DNA from: Protopterus annectens
Lineage: Eukaryota > Chordata > Ceratodontiformes > Protopteridae
Assembly (NCBI RefSeq): GCF_019279795.1
Contig: NC_056737.1
Location: forward strand, 1,196,083,146 to 1,196,147,145
DNA: 64,000 nt
Direction of reading: 5' to 3'
A program made the position numbers and the translations under genes. The notes below the pieces were generated by a model. It was not told where the DNA came from and ran no database searches. It saw only the letters and a list, made by a program, of their open reading frames with translations. Positions 31,546-41,875 of the stretch are shown piece after piece (the first letter of the stretch is position 1; each line of letters begins with the position of its first letter).

Positions 31546-33180
31546 TTCCTCTTCTGCCCTTGTCCTTGTTGCCAGGCAAAGGATGGCAGATTGCATTAGG
31601 CAGATAATTTTCTAATCATTGTGACCATCAGGCGTCCACCCCACCTCCTCTAGTGTCCCATTCATTCTCCCAAGGTCGATGGACAAGTGACAGGAAAGGT
31701 GCAGTCCTTTGTTGGCAACTGGGCATTTTTTTTTTAATGATTACATTTTCCTCAGTGTGTATAGCTTCTGAGGTACAAGGATTTCACACATAATGGACAT
31801 TTTCTGAGTGATTGATCTGCACCCTTTGTGAGTGGTATCCCCTCAGTCAGCACTGACACCCTTGAAACAAGTACCTCTATTGAGTTGAGGTACCCTTTGG
31901 GTATTCTAAGTAGTGATCGTGCCTCAGGTATGCACCCCAAAGTTCCCCTAGAAATAGAGAGAGCAGAGAAGGATATTACACTGATCCTGTTGCCTTGGCA
32001 CTTCTCTCCCTCCCTCTCTGTCTCTCCCTAGCTACCTCTTCTAGTGTCCAAACAACAAACTGAACCCGAGACATATGGGACACAGTCAGAGCTTTACCTT
32101 CTGTGCCACAGACTTGGCTAATCAGCATAACTTTTGTCAGCCTACAGCAGCCTTTTGTTTTGGTAATGTAAGCTTTGCTGAAAGAAGATGATTTTTAGCA
32201 GAACAGCCACATTCATGGTGATGGAGAGCAGAGCCCTGGAGATGCAGAACAAAACCTTGGAGATGGAGAGAGAAAACTTTGGATAGACAACAGAACACTG
32301 GTGATGGACAGCAGAACCCTATGAGTTGAATGCAAGAACTCTGGGGTGAGGAGCAAAATCCAGAGTATGGAGAGAACAGCCCTCAAAATGGAAACCATGC
32401 AATGGACTGGAATCATGTGAACTCTTTTTTTTTTTTTCACTGAATCTATGTTCGAATGACAAAGAGTATTAATGCACTAAAGATTGAAGCAGAAAGAATA
32501 TTTCTAACTGGGGAAAGAAGCTCAGGTCTGATTTTAGTGACTTTAAAATCTGGATTCCTACCCTGAAAATGTACTATAAGCCAGTTCATAGCACTCAGAG
32601 GGTGAAGCAGTGTGACAGGACTCTGAAATCCTTAGAAACATGTAAAAAACAGCACTCATAGAGATGGCTACAGATACAGTCAATACTGTTACTCAGTGTT
32701 CCCTGCAGGCAGTGACTCTGGGAGAAATAGCAGTGAATGTCTGACAGGAATAGAAGTAACCACGGCACTGTACCATTGGAAAATATTAGCCTGTTTCTTT
32801 TTTTTTTTTTTTTTTTTTGCATGAGACCTCCAAGCTGTTTACAGCAATTCCACTCATCCAGTTTAAAAGAATCACTATCAAAGACAAGTAACAGAAAGTT
32901 GAAGGGTCCATCATTGTTTAATATGTAGGAATTATTACAAAGGCATTCTACAGCACAGGAATATATATGTAAGACTTACTAGTAAAATTACTGAAATAAA
33001 CAGTCCTATATTCATTTGAATGAAGATATTAGTTGAGTTAGTTACGAAATAAATTTCATGTTTATAAAAGAAATAGCTTTCTTAGCCTTGCAAAATATCT
33101 GGCACGTGAAGACATTTCAAATAAATATTTCAAAAGTGTAGTTTGCATTAAGGTCACCTGCCTATCTCAACATGTTATGT
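31546..33180. other. Upstream region of the exon, with a degenerate minisatellite and poly-T runs
   Basis: 32224-32370 holds about seven degenerate units of roughly 21-22 bp (GCAGAACxCTGGxGATGGA-like). Poly-T runs lie at about 32421-32432 and 32797-32818. No other gene or repeat is recognised. Confidence 0.5.
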
Positions 33181-33185
33181 AATAT

Positions 33186-33258
33186 TTATAAATAGGGCGT
33201 TTTACTTGTCTGCTGCTTAGACAGAGAGAAAGCATTTTGAAGATTAAACAGCTCTACA
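33186..33258 (+). promoter_or_regulatory. Candidate TATA box and short 5' UTR of the lipoxygenase-like gene
   Basis: TTTATAAATAGGGCG at 33185-33199 is a good TATA element 66-73 bp before the ATG. A start site about 30 bp downstream would leave a 5' UTR of roughly 40 nt. The ATG context CTACAATGG has G at +4 and a purine two positions before the ATG. Confidence 0.5.
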
Positions 33259-33411
33259 ATGGCTTCAGACAAAACTGAGTATGAAGTACACGTTACAACA
33301 GGTAACATTTTCGGAGCAGGTACCTTTGACACGGTCTACATCACCCTAGCTGGTAAGAAAGGAGACAAAATAATAAAGATCCCAAGGACCAGAGTGAGCT
33401 TCTCAGAGAGT
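33259..33411 (+). CDS. First coding exon of a PLAT-domain (lipoxygenase-like) gene
   Basis: Fifty-one codons from ATG end exactly at a consensus donor (AGT then GTAAGT at 33412), phase 0. The product starts MASDKTEYEVHVTTGN, then FGAGTFDTVYITLAGKKGDK. This matches the opening beta strands of a PLAT/LH2 domain (YxVxVxTG, GTxDxVxxxLxGxxG), which binds lipid or membrane. A PLAT domain at the very N-terminus, with a first exon of about 50 codons, is the organisation of animal arachidonate lipoxygenases. Usual exon 2 sequence (KRKYWLxDDWYL-type) is not visible downstream, so the next exon is probably outside the window or hidden by long introns. Other PLAT proteins are possible. Without further exons a pseudogene cannot be excluded. 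Confidence 0.6.
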
Positions 33412-34730
33412 GTAAGTGCCTCTAGCAAAAGTCTGTATCTGCAATGTTTTCTTAAGTTACTTTTCTTATCTTTTGTTTAAAACTGCTTTTTTTTATTTCT
33501 TAATGAATATTTCAATTTACACCAAGCAGTTTAAAGTTAAAATATCCAAACATTATGTGTATAAGCAGCCAATAAAAACACAGTGAAGAAATTGATGGAG
33601 TAGATGTTTTGCAAAGTACAAGCTCCCTCATAATAGAAACAAACACGGCAGGAAGGCATTCTGTGCTCAGTAGACTGTAAAAATCAAACATTAGGAGTGT
33701 CAAAATAAAGACCAAGCAGTGAAAATAGGTGGTCACAGAACAAGAAGTGTATGTTGATATGTTCCCTGATGTGAAGCCAAATATCATTTTTTTTTTCAAA
33801 TTTTACTCTAGTGCAAACACAAGAAATTTGTAGAGTTAAAAAAAACACATTCTTTTGTCTATGTTCATGTTTTGGGTGTAAATTTGTACCAATCTGCAGT
33901 CTCACTTTTGAAATAAAATCAAAGCTGGGGTTTCTACAATCCTGGGAAAAAGAAATCGGTATGGTAGACAAACTGTCCAAAGAACAGACTGACAGAGTAG
34001 TACTATTCAAACATGTATACATGGTGTTGGGTGGACTTCTGAAACTGTTATGGCTGTTGATGCACTTAAAAAAAAAAAAGAAAAACCCATCAGCATCAAA
34101 TATAACTCATATGTCGATGTAACACATATGTCAGGGTAACGGTGAAGGTAATGTTTTTGGAACAGCATGGATAATGAGTCATGCAGTCATGAAAAGAAGG
34201 AATGTGGCAGCAGTTAGAGTTGAACCCTGATACACTCTCACATGTCATCAGTAATTAGACGTTTCACTCTCGGTATGCAGGTGTTTCTGTTTATTAGATA
34301 CAAATATGCAAATCTGCTCCAGTGAGAAACTCATTGTAATTCTGGTACACATTACAAATATTTAAGCAATACAACATTCTGAGTAACAAAACCCTTTTCA
34401 TGGCATTAGGGCCTGAGTCCAGGTGTCTGCACATCCTTTTGTCATTTTGCTTTGTGTAGAAAATGGTTTTCATGCCACATGATGTTGTGCATTTTTTCTG
34501 TTTTACTGAGGGACTTCTGGGGTATAATCCACCTATCATGGTTGAAATTAATAATGCTGTGCTTAGAGCTACAAAAACACAATTTTCAGTTAGCATTTAT
34601 TAATAGCAACCAAGATCTCATTTAGGATTGTGGACAGTATTTCAAGAGTGCTTTGGGTTACCGCAAGTCACATATCCCCTGTTCAAAGATAAATTCAAAT
34701 GATACAACCCATACTTCATAGTGCCAGATT
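33412..34730. other. Presumed intron 1, no further exon seen
   Basis: Begins with GTAAGT. The open stretch 33811-34122 has no recognisable domain. No repeat family is recognised. Confidence 0.35.
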
Positions 34731-34845
34731 GTGTGTGTGTGTGTGTTGTATAAACTATGTGTATGTTTTGTGCATGCACATGTATGTGTGTGTTTGTTGT
34801 GCATGAAGGTTTGTGTGTATAGTCTGTGTATCTGTGAGAGTGTGT

Positions 34846-34890
<45 letters not shown>

Positions 34891-34973
34891 GTTTAAACTA
34901 TGTGTATGTTTTGTGCATGCACATGTACGTGTGTGTTTGCTGTGCATGAAGGTTTGTGTGTATAGTCTGTGCA

Positions 34974-35045
<72 letters not shown>

Positions 35046-35236
35046 TTTGTGTACATGTGCATGTACATGTGCATGTGTGTAAAGCCTCTGTATGTGTATG
35101 TGTATGTGTTTGTATTTCTACGGGTGTGCAACTGTGTCTCTGCATCTCTGTGTAAGTGTCCATAAGTATGTATGTATGTGTGTGTATATGTGAGCACATG
35201 TATATTTATGTCTATGTCTCTATGTGTTTGTGTGTG

Positions 35237-35300
<64 letters not shown>

Positions 35301-35425
35301 TGTGTGTGTGTATAGTACATCTGCATGTGTATGCATGTATGTGTATCTCTCTCTGTATTTTTGTGAATGTGCATGTGTGTGTGTCTGTGTATGTCTGTGT
35401 AATTGCCCATAAGTATATGTGTGCC

Positions 35426-35502
<77 letters not shown>

Positions 35503-35512
35503 ACGTGCACAT
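34731..35512 (+). repeat. Compound (TG)n microsatellite block
   Basis: Four long TG runs (about 34855-34890, 34977-35043, 35235-35300, 35430-35502) are separated by TG-rich degenerate sequence. The block 34740-34860 and the block 34889-34980 share TTGTGCATGCACATGTA and GTGCATGAAGGTTTGTGTG, so a segment was duplicated with its TG run. Long Cys/Val and His/Thr ORFs on both strands are artefacts. Confidence 0.95.
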
Positions 35513-35615
35513 GTGTACCTGTCTGCCTGAAAATGTGTGTGTTGGATGGGATTGCATACAGTAGGAGAGGCACCAGGCACCTTTATGCATAGACTATGCT
35601 CTCTCAGCATTACAG

Positions 35616-36039
35616 GAGAGCTACTCAGCTTTAGGAATCACAGTCCTGCCACAGCACAAGACCTTACACATAATGTGCTTCCCCTGTACAGGACTGCAGA
35701 CTATGTGTATGCATGCATGGGGAGAGCTACTCAGCTTTAGGAATCACAGTCCTGCCATACCACATGACCTTACGCATAATGTGCATCCCCTGTACAGGAC
35801 TGAAGACTATGTGTATACATGCATGAGGAGAGCTACTCCACTTTAGGAATCACAGTCCTGCCACACCAGAAGACCATAAACATAATGTGCATCCCCTGTA
35901 CAGGACTGCAGACTATGTGTATGCATGCATGGGGAGAGCTACTCCACTTTAGGAATCACAGTCCTGCCACACAAGAAGACCTTACACATAATGTGCATTC
36001 CCTGTAGAGGACTGCAAACTATGTGTATGTATACATGTG
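35616..36039 (+). repeat. 106-bp tandem repeat, four copies
   Basis: Units start GAGAGCTACTC at 35616, 35722, 35828 and 35934, a constant 106-bp period with about 5-10 percent differences. Each unit contains TTTAGGAATCACAGTCCTGC and CCCTGTACAGGACTG. Confidence 0.95.
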
Positions 36040-36082
36040 GCTAAGTTTAACTTATAGGCAGCATTTCTGTTTTTGGAGTGAC

Positions 36083-36362
36083 TTACATTGTACATTTAGG
36101 TAGGTTTGTGTTTTTGTAGTGTATGATATTATTCGATATTACATTGTACATTTAGGTAGGTTTGTGTTTTGTAGTGTATGATATTATTCGTTATTACATT
36201 GTACATTTAGGTAGGTTTGTGTTTTTGTAGTGTATGATATTATTCGTTATTACATTGTACATTTAGGTAGGTTTATGTTTTTGTAGTGTATGATATTATT
36301 CGTTATTACTTTGTACATTTAGGTAAGTTTGTGTTTTTTGTAGTGAATGATATTATTCCTTA
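36083..36362 (+). repeat. 56-bp tandem repeat, five copies
   Basis: Units start TTACATTGTACATTTAGG at 36083, 36139, 36194, 36250 and 36306. It directly follows the 106-bp array after a 43-bp gap, but the units are unrelated. Confidence 0.95.
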
Positions 36363-37380
36363 TTTAATGATAAGGCCATGTTGAACTTATCTGCTACATT
36401 GTTTTGATGCAGGTCAATGTGACTGTATCTAGGTTGTTCTTACCCAGATGGAGTCATGTTGTTGATATAACCTTGTTACTGTCCATGTCTTACATTTGTG
36501 ATTATTACTAGATAAACTCTGTAAGGCCTTTTCTTTTAGTAAGTCTCCTGATGTTTAGAACACCATATTGTGAAATCTGGAGGAATTATTCTGATCTCCT
36601 TGACTGCAGATTGATGGAAAGTTTTGAGTAGTATTATTTACCCGAAGCTCCATATTTTATTCTGGGATGCAAGCACTCACTCACTGCAGCTTGATAATTT
36701 TGTATGTTTTGTTATTATCTATCTCCAGGCAGGAGATGTATATCCTGGACATGTTATTTTAATTAATGCCCCTTGAAAACCAGCACCTAATGAGTGGTCA
36801 TCTGATAACAACCTTTATCTGTGGCATATTTACTGTAATCATGGCTTTACACAGAAGAGCAGTCTGTCTGTACTTGTGACCAACAGATACATTTTACATG
36901 TAGTGAGGCCTGAAACCTGCCACTTAGTTTTCACCATTTCAGGTATCACTGACTTGCACACACACTATTTGCTGATGTCACAGTTAACCATCTCTTCACA
37001 TCATAAGCCAAATATGATCATCTAGATAACTTTACCAGTGTGCGCCAGCATTATTATTATTAAAAATGCTATAATTAGATTTGTATAAAACACATTTAAG
37101 CATGACAGTAATTTATCTCCTGGAAAGAAATAAACAGAAATATGGATATTCTATCAGTTAAATATTGCAATAGTTATTTATCCTATTTAACCTATAGTAA
37201 CCTCATGTGGCTTCTTCTCAATTAATAACTTTTTCAAAAAGTTCTTTCATTAGTTACCTTGTGGAGCAGAGGGATAAAGCCCTTAATGTGTGCCACAGGT
37301 GGCCTTTGTTCAATTGGTGGGGCCACAGAGTGAGGATGGGAGTGAGTGGCCAATGTCAACTCACCCATCCTGGGAGGAGG
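36363..37380. other. Unassigned interval
   Basis: No gene, exon or repeat is recognised. Confidence 0.3.
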
Positions 37381-37381
37381 G

Positions 37382-38768
37382 AGGCAACCTAAGGTCAGTG
37401 CAATAAGCAGTGTACCAGCCTTGTGAGCTGCCTGCTGCACATGCTATAGGCAGCCTAAGGTCAGTGCAATAAGCAGTGTATGAGCCTTGTGAGCTCCCTG
37501 CTGCACATGCTATGGGCAGCCTAAGGTCAGTGCAATAAGCACCGTATGAGCCTTGTGAGCTCCCTGCTGCACATGCTATAGGCAGCCTAAGGTCAGTGCA
37601 ATAAGCAGTGTACCAGCCTTGTGAGATCCCTGCTGCACATGCTATGGGCAGCCTAAGGTCAGTGCAATAAGCAGTGTACCAGCCTTGTGAACTCCCTGCT
37701 GCACATGCTATAGGCAGCCTAAGGTCAGTGCAATAAGCAGTGTACCAGCCTTGTGAGCTCCCTGCTGCACATGCTATGGGCAGCCTAAGGTCAGTGCAAT
37801 AAGCAGTGTACCAGCCTTGTGAGCTCCCCGATGCACATGCTATAGGCAGCCTAAGGTCAGTGCAATAAGTAGTGTACCAGCCTTGTGAGCTCCCTGCTGC
37901 ACATGCTATGGGCAGCCTAAGGTCAGTGCAATAAGCAGTGTACCAGCCTTGTGAGCTCCCTGCTGCACATGCTATAGGCAGCCTAAGGTCAGTACAATAA
38001 GCAGTGTACGAGCCTTGTGAGCTCCCTGCTGCACATGCTATAGGCAGCCTAAGGTCAGTGCAATAAGCAGTGTATGAGCCTTGTGAGCTCCCCGATGCAC
38101 ATGCTATAGGCAGCCTAAGGTCAGTGCAATAAGCAGTGTACAAGCCTTGTGAGCTCCCTGCTGCACATGCTATAGGCAGCCTAAGATCAGTGCAATAAGC
38201 AGTGTACCAGCCTTGTGAGCTCCCTGCTGCACATGCTATGGGCAGCCTAAGGTCAGTGCAATAAGCACCGTATGAGCCTTGTGAGCTCCCTGCTGCACAT
38301 GCTATAGGCAGCCTAAGGTCAGTGCAATAAGCAGTGTACCAGCCTTGTGAGCTCCCTGCTGCACATGCTATAGGCAGCCTAAGGTCAGTGCAATAAGTAG
38401 TGTACCAGCCTTGTGAGCTCCCTGCTGCACATGCTATATGCAGCCTAAGGTCAGTGCAATAAGCAGTGTACGAGCCTTGTGAGCTCCCTGCTGCACATGC
38501 TATAGGCAGCCTAAGGTCAGTGCAATAAGCACCGTATGAGCCTTGTGAGCTCCCTGCTGCACATGCTATAGGCAGCCTAAGGTCAGTGCAATAAGTAGTG
38601 TACCAGCCTTGTGAGCTCCCTGCTGCACTTGCTATGGGCAGCCTAAGGTCAGTGCAATAAGCAGTGTACCAGCCTTGTGAGCTCCCTGCTGCACATGCTA
38701 TGGGCAACCTAATGTCAGTACAATAAGCAGTGTATGAGCCTTATCATCTCCCTGCTGCACATGCTATG
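37382..38768 (+). repeat. 66-bp minisatellite, about 21 copies
   Basis: The unit contains CCTAAGGTCAGTGCAATAAG, GCCTTGTGAGCTCCCTGCTG and CACATGCTATAGGCAG. Because 66 is a multiple of three, the minus strand is open for 448 codons with a 22-residue period (IACAAGSSQGWYTAYCTDLR). Variant units (an ACCGTATGAG form, a CCCGATGCACAT form) recur at separate positions, which suggests multi-unit duplication or gene conversion. No start context, splice sites or non-repeat coding part supports a protein. Confidence 0.95.
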
Positions 38769-38973
38769 AGACACTTAGCCAGCAGGTTACATGTGTGTTG
38801 AAGTCTATATGCACCTCCTGAGGGCTGCTGCTTGAGAGACAGCAGGTGTGAGGGCCACAGTCCTGGCAGCAGTACGATATCCTCAGCCTTCTTACCTTAC
38901 TACTGCAAGGCTCTGTCCACTCTCCCCTTTTCTTCTTGTTATTCATCAACTTGGTTCCAGCTGACCATCCTTA

Positions 38974-39205
38974 CTTACCCATAATCCTATATGCTGATGA
39001 GATGTTTATATCTCGTACTTCCTGTACAGTTATTACCCATAACTCTATATGCTGATGAGATGTTTATATATCATACTTCCTGTACAGTTATTACCCATAA
39101 TCCTATATGCTGATGAGATGTTTATATCTCATACTTCCTGTGCAGTTATTACCCATAATCCTATATGCTGATGAGATGTTTATATCTCATACTTCCTGTG
39201 CAGTT
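38974..39205 (+). repeat. 58-bp tandem repeat, four copies, covering an RT motif
   Basis: Units start TTACCCATAA and end ACTTCCTGTRCAGT, period 58 bp. In the last unit the translation reads PIILYADEMFISHTS, an RT catalytic box (YADD type) with Glu for the second Asp. Since 58 is not divisible by three, each unit shifts frame. The array arose by local duplication inside an RT remnant. Confidence 0.9.
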
Positions 39206-39313
39206 GTCAAACATCAGCTACAAGAAAACATGTTCCAGTTTTCCAACTGGCTAACTCAATGGAAACTATTCTTAATAAGTGGTACAGTGAATTATCTTCT
39301 GTTTAAACTGTGA
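38974..39313 (+). pseudogene. LINE C RT fragment, upstream of the LINE A insertion
   Basis: From the last repeat unit the frame runs LYADEMFISHTSCAVVKHQL and then QFSNWLTQWKLFLISGTVNY. This follows the LINE RT pattern YADD, then NW...KL.LN..KT. It is cut near 39313, shortly before LINE A begins. The matching downstream part of the same type of ORF appears after LINE A at 45060-45900. Clade (L2-like or related) is uncertain. Confidence 0.55.
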
Positions 39314-39647
39314 GCTTTGGCAGGTTAAGACCTGCATGCTATCAACTTGAATGCATAAGTGAAGCTAAGTAACTTTTATCTGCACTTTTTAAAGTAATTT
39401 GTGTTGCATTGAGGAATATCTAGCTGGAAGCTGTGACTCTGTTTTTCAGTAGGTTGCCACCCACCCTCTCTGTTTTTGTGTTGGTGTTAATCTTGGTGGC
39501 TTTGAAACTGCCCACCCCTCTTGTAAATTTTCACTTGGATACTCCTCCTGGGCCCATCTCATTTGCTCACTCAAAAAAAAAAAATGTATATGCTTTTACT
39601 GTATTTGTGTTTCTTCCTACTTTATTTTGCTTTTGCGTCATCTTAAA

Positions 39648-40550
39648 AGTACTCAATTGTATTTATTACTGCTTGGTGTAACTCACTCTAAGCCTTTTAG
39701 TTTAAGCATTTGGGCTTCAGACCAGTTGTTTTATATTAGGAAGGTTTGTGCTCTGCACTGTAGTGGCAGGACAGGTAGCTTACATCCTTCTAAGTTGGGA
39801 ACTGCTGATTGAGGGCTCAGTGTTTGTTATTCTAAAAGTGTATTAATTCTGGTTTAAGCACTTGGGCTTCAGGCCAGTTATTTTACATTAAGAGGGTTTG
39901 TGGTCTGCACTCTTGTGGGAGGAGAGGCTGGACTCTGCCCTTCTGAGCTGGGAATTTCTGGTTAAAGGCTTAGAGTGCCTGCATATTTGAACTGCTTCTT
40001 ACTAAATTGGTACACCTTGTTTGCTGTAGCATAGACTAGATCCAGGCCTGCTGAATCTAGCTTTGTTTGTATAACTTGAGCACTAATCCAGGCATTCTTT
40101 AAAGTATTCAATTGTATTTATTACTGCTTGGTAGTAACTTGATTAAAGTGTAGCTATCATTCTAAGTCTTTTGGATTAAGCACTTGGGCTCAGACCAGTT
40201 GTTTTACATTAGGAAGGTTTGTGGCCTGCACTGTGGTGGCAGGACAGGTAGCTTACATCCTTCTAAGTTGGGAACTGCTGATTGAGGGCTCAGTGTCTGT
40301 TATTCTAAAAGTATATTAGTTCTGGTTTAAGCACTTGGGCTTCAGGCCAGTTATTTTACATTAAGAAGGTTCGTGGTCTGCACTCTTGTGGAAGGAGAGG
40401 CTGGACTCTGCCCTTCTGAGCTGGGAATTTCTGGTTAAAGGCTTATAGTGCCTGCATATTTGAACTGTTTCTTACTAAATTGGTACACCTTGTTTGCTGT
40501 AGCATAGACTAGATCCAGGCCTGCTGAATCTAGCTTTGTTTGTATGCTTG
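39648..40550 (+). repeat. Tandem 5' UTR repeats of LINE A (two units of about 455 bp, each internally duplicated)
   Basis: GTATTTATTACTGCTTGGT, CTAAGTTGGGAACTGCTGAT and CCTTGTTTGCTGTAGCATAG each occur twice, about 455 bp apart. Inside each unit two half-units of about 170 bp begin TAAGCAYTTGGGCTTCAG and end in a TTGAGGGCT/TAAAGGCTT block. This resembles promoter monomers in the 5' UTRs of other LINEs. Part of the unit (GCTGTAGCRTAG, GGCCTGCTG) recurs before ORF1 of LINE B at about 46240. Confidence 0.8.
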
Positions 40551-40872
40551 TTTGCTTGTTATTTCCCTGAAATGCTAATTCCACCTAAAACACGGCTTTT
40601 CAGCGCTTCTGTGGATCCCTAGTGACATCTGCATTGCTTACTGTACTTATTTCCTTGTTTCAATTGAAAGAAAGTTACTGTTTGTCATTTTTGCATTTAA
40701 GTTACCTGTAGCACATTGCATTTAAGTTACCTGGCACTTGCTCACTAAAGCAATTATATAAGTCAGCACTAAAAAATTAAAAGCACTACATCCTCACAAA
40801 CTCCCCTTGAGTACCTTGTTCCCCATTGGCCCTTTTTTTCAATTATAAAGGAATTCCCAATACTATTCTAGC

Positions 40873-41726
40873 ATGTCTAAAGGTCAGTTGTCAATCTCCT
40901 CTCCGGTCCAGCTGGTGAATCTGGGAATCTTGAGGCAATGTTACAACTGCCTCATGTACACAGACAACCCTCTCCTCTTCCCAACAAATTCCAACACATG
41001 TGAGAGATGCAACCATATAGCCAAACTGGAGGCTAAGCTCTCTCAACTCAGTACTAGCAAAACCTGTCAGGAGGAGAAGGAAACCACACTCACTACAATT
41101 CCAGTCTCACATAGACCTACCACGACAGCAAACCAAACACATAAACACACAAAAACATACTCGGAGGCTCTAAATAAAAATCTGCCTAAGCAGCAGAGAC
41201 CTCCAAAGCAGACACCCAAGCAACCGCTACCACAAAACAAAACACATGCAACACATAGCTCACAAAGCCAGTGTGCCAAACAGTCACAGCCCTTAAGCTA
41301 AACAACACACCTGATACACTTGTAATAGGTGACTCTATCATCAGGCACACCGACGTCCCGCTCACCAGGCTGAACAAGGAGAAGGTCACGGTGAGCTGCC
41401 TGTCGGGCGCTAGGATCTGCCACATAACACAAGCACTCAGGTCACTCCAAGGCAAGTACAAATATGACTCAGTCATTGTCCATGCTGGTGTGAATGACCT
41501 AAGACGTACCTCCCTGGACTACATGAAAAGAGACATAGAGGAGCTCTCTGAGCATGTGGTCCAGGCAGGTATGACCCTGACCTTGAGTAGCATCTCACCC
41601 TCACCAAGAATGATGCCACAATATGAAAACAAGATGATCAATTTCAACAATTGGCTTATGTATTGGTGTCATTCAAAGGGGATCCAATGCCTGTCAGCCT
41701 GGGATGACATGCTCGACAAGCCATGA
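40873..41726 (+). pseudogene. LINE A ORF1: Cys-motif N-terminus and SGNH esterase domain
   Basis: The start MSKGQLSISSPVQLV is followed by CYNCLMYTDNPLLF and CERC, a pair of CxxC motifs that may bind zinc. A basic, His/Thr/Gln/Pro-rich linker leads to an SGNH hydrolase domain: LVIGDSIIRH (catalytic Ser block), CLSGARICHI and VHAGVNDLRR (Asn/Asp block). CR1 ORF1 proteins with esterase domains are well known; the protein binds LINE RNA. One frameshift near 41285 separates the linker from the esterase. The start fits the copy at 46687 (compare LGILRQCYNC with FGLLRQCSKC). Confidence 0.85.
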
Positions 41727-41875
41727 TGCTTCGCTAGGGACAGCTTACACCTGTCACCCCTGGGCTTTCGGATATTGGCAAAGGCTCTTGCTACCCCCAT
41801 AGTGCCTTTTTTAGGCAAGGCTCAAAAGACAAACCCACCTCCATAGGTATCACAAGGGATAAGAAACTAAGAGTA

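Noticed and set aside
33811-34122. Exon 2 of the lipoxygenase-like gene
   Set aside because: The translation lacks the expected PLAT strands and the Trp-rich block, and no acceptor context stands out.
34642-35610. His/Thr and Cys/Val ORFs of up to 230 codons
   Set aside because: They are translations of TG/CA dinucleotide runs.
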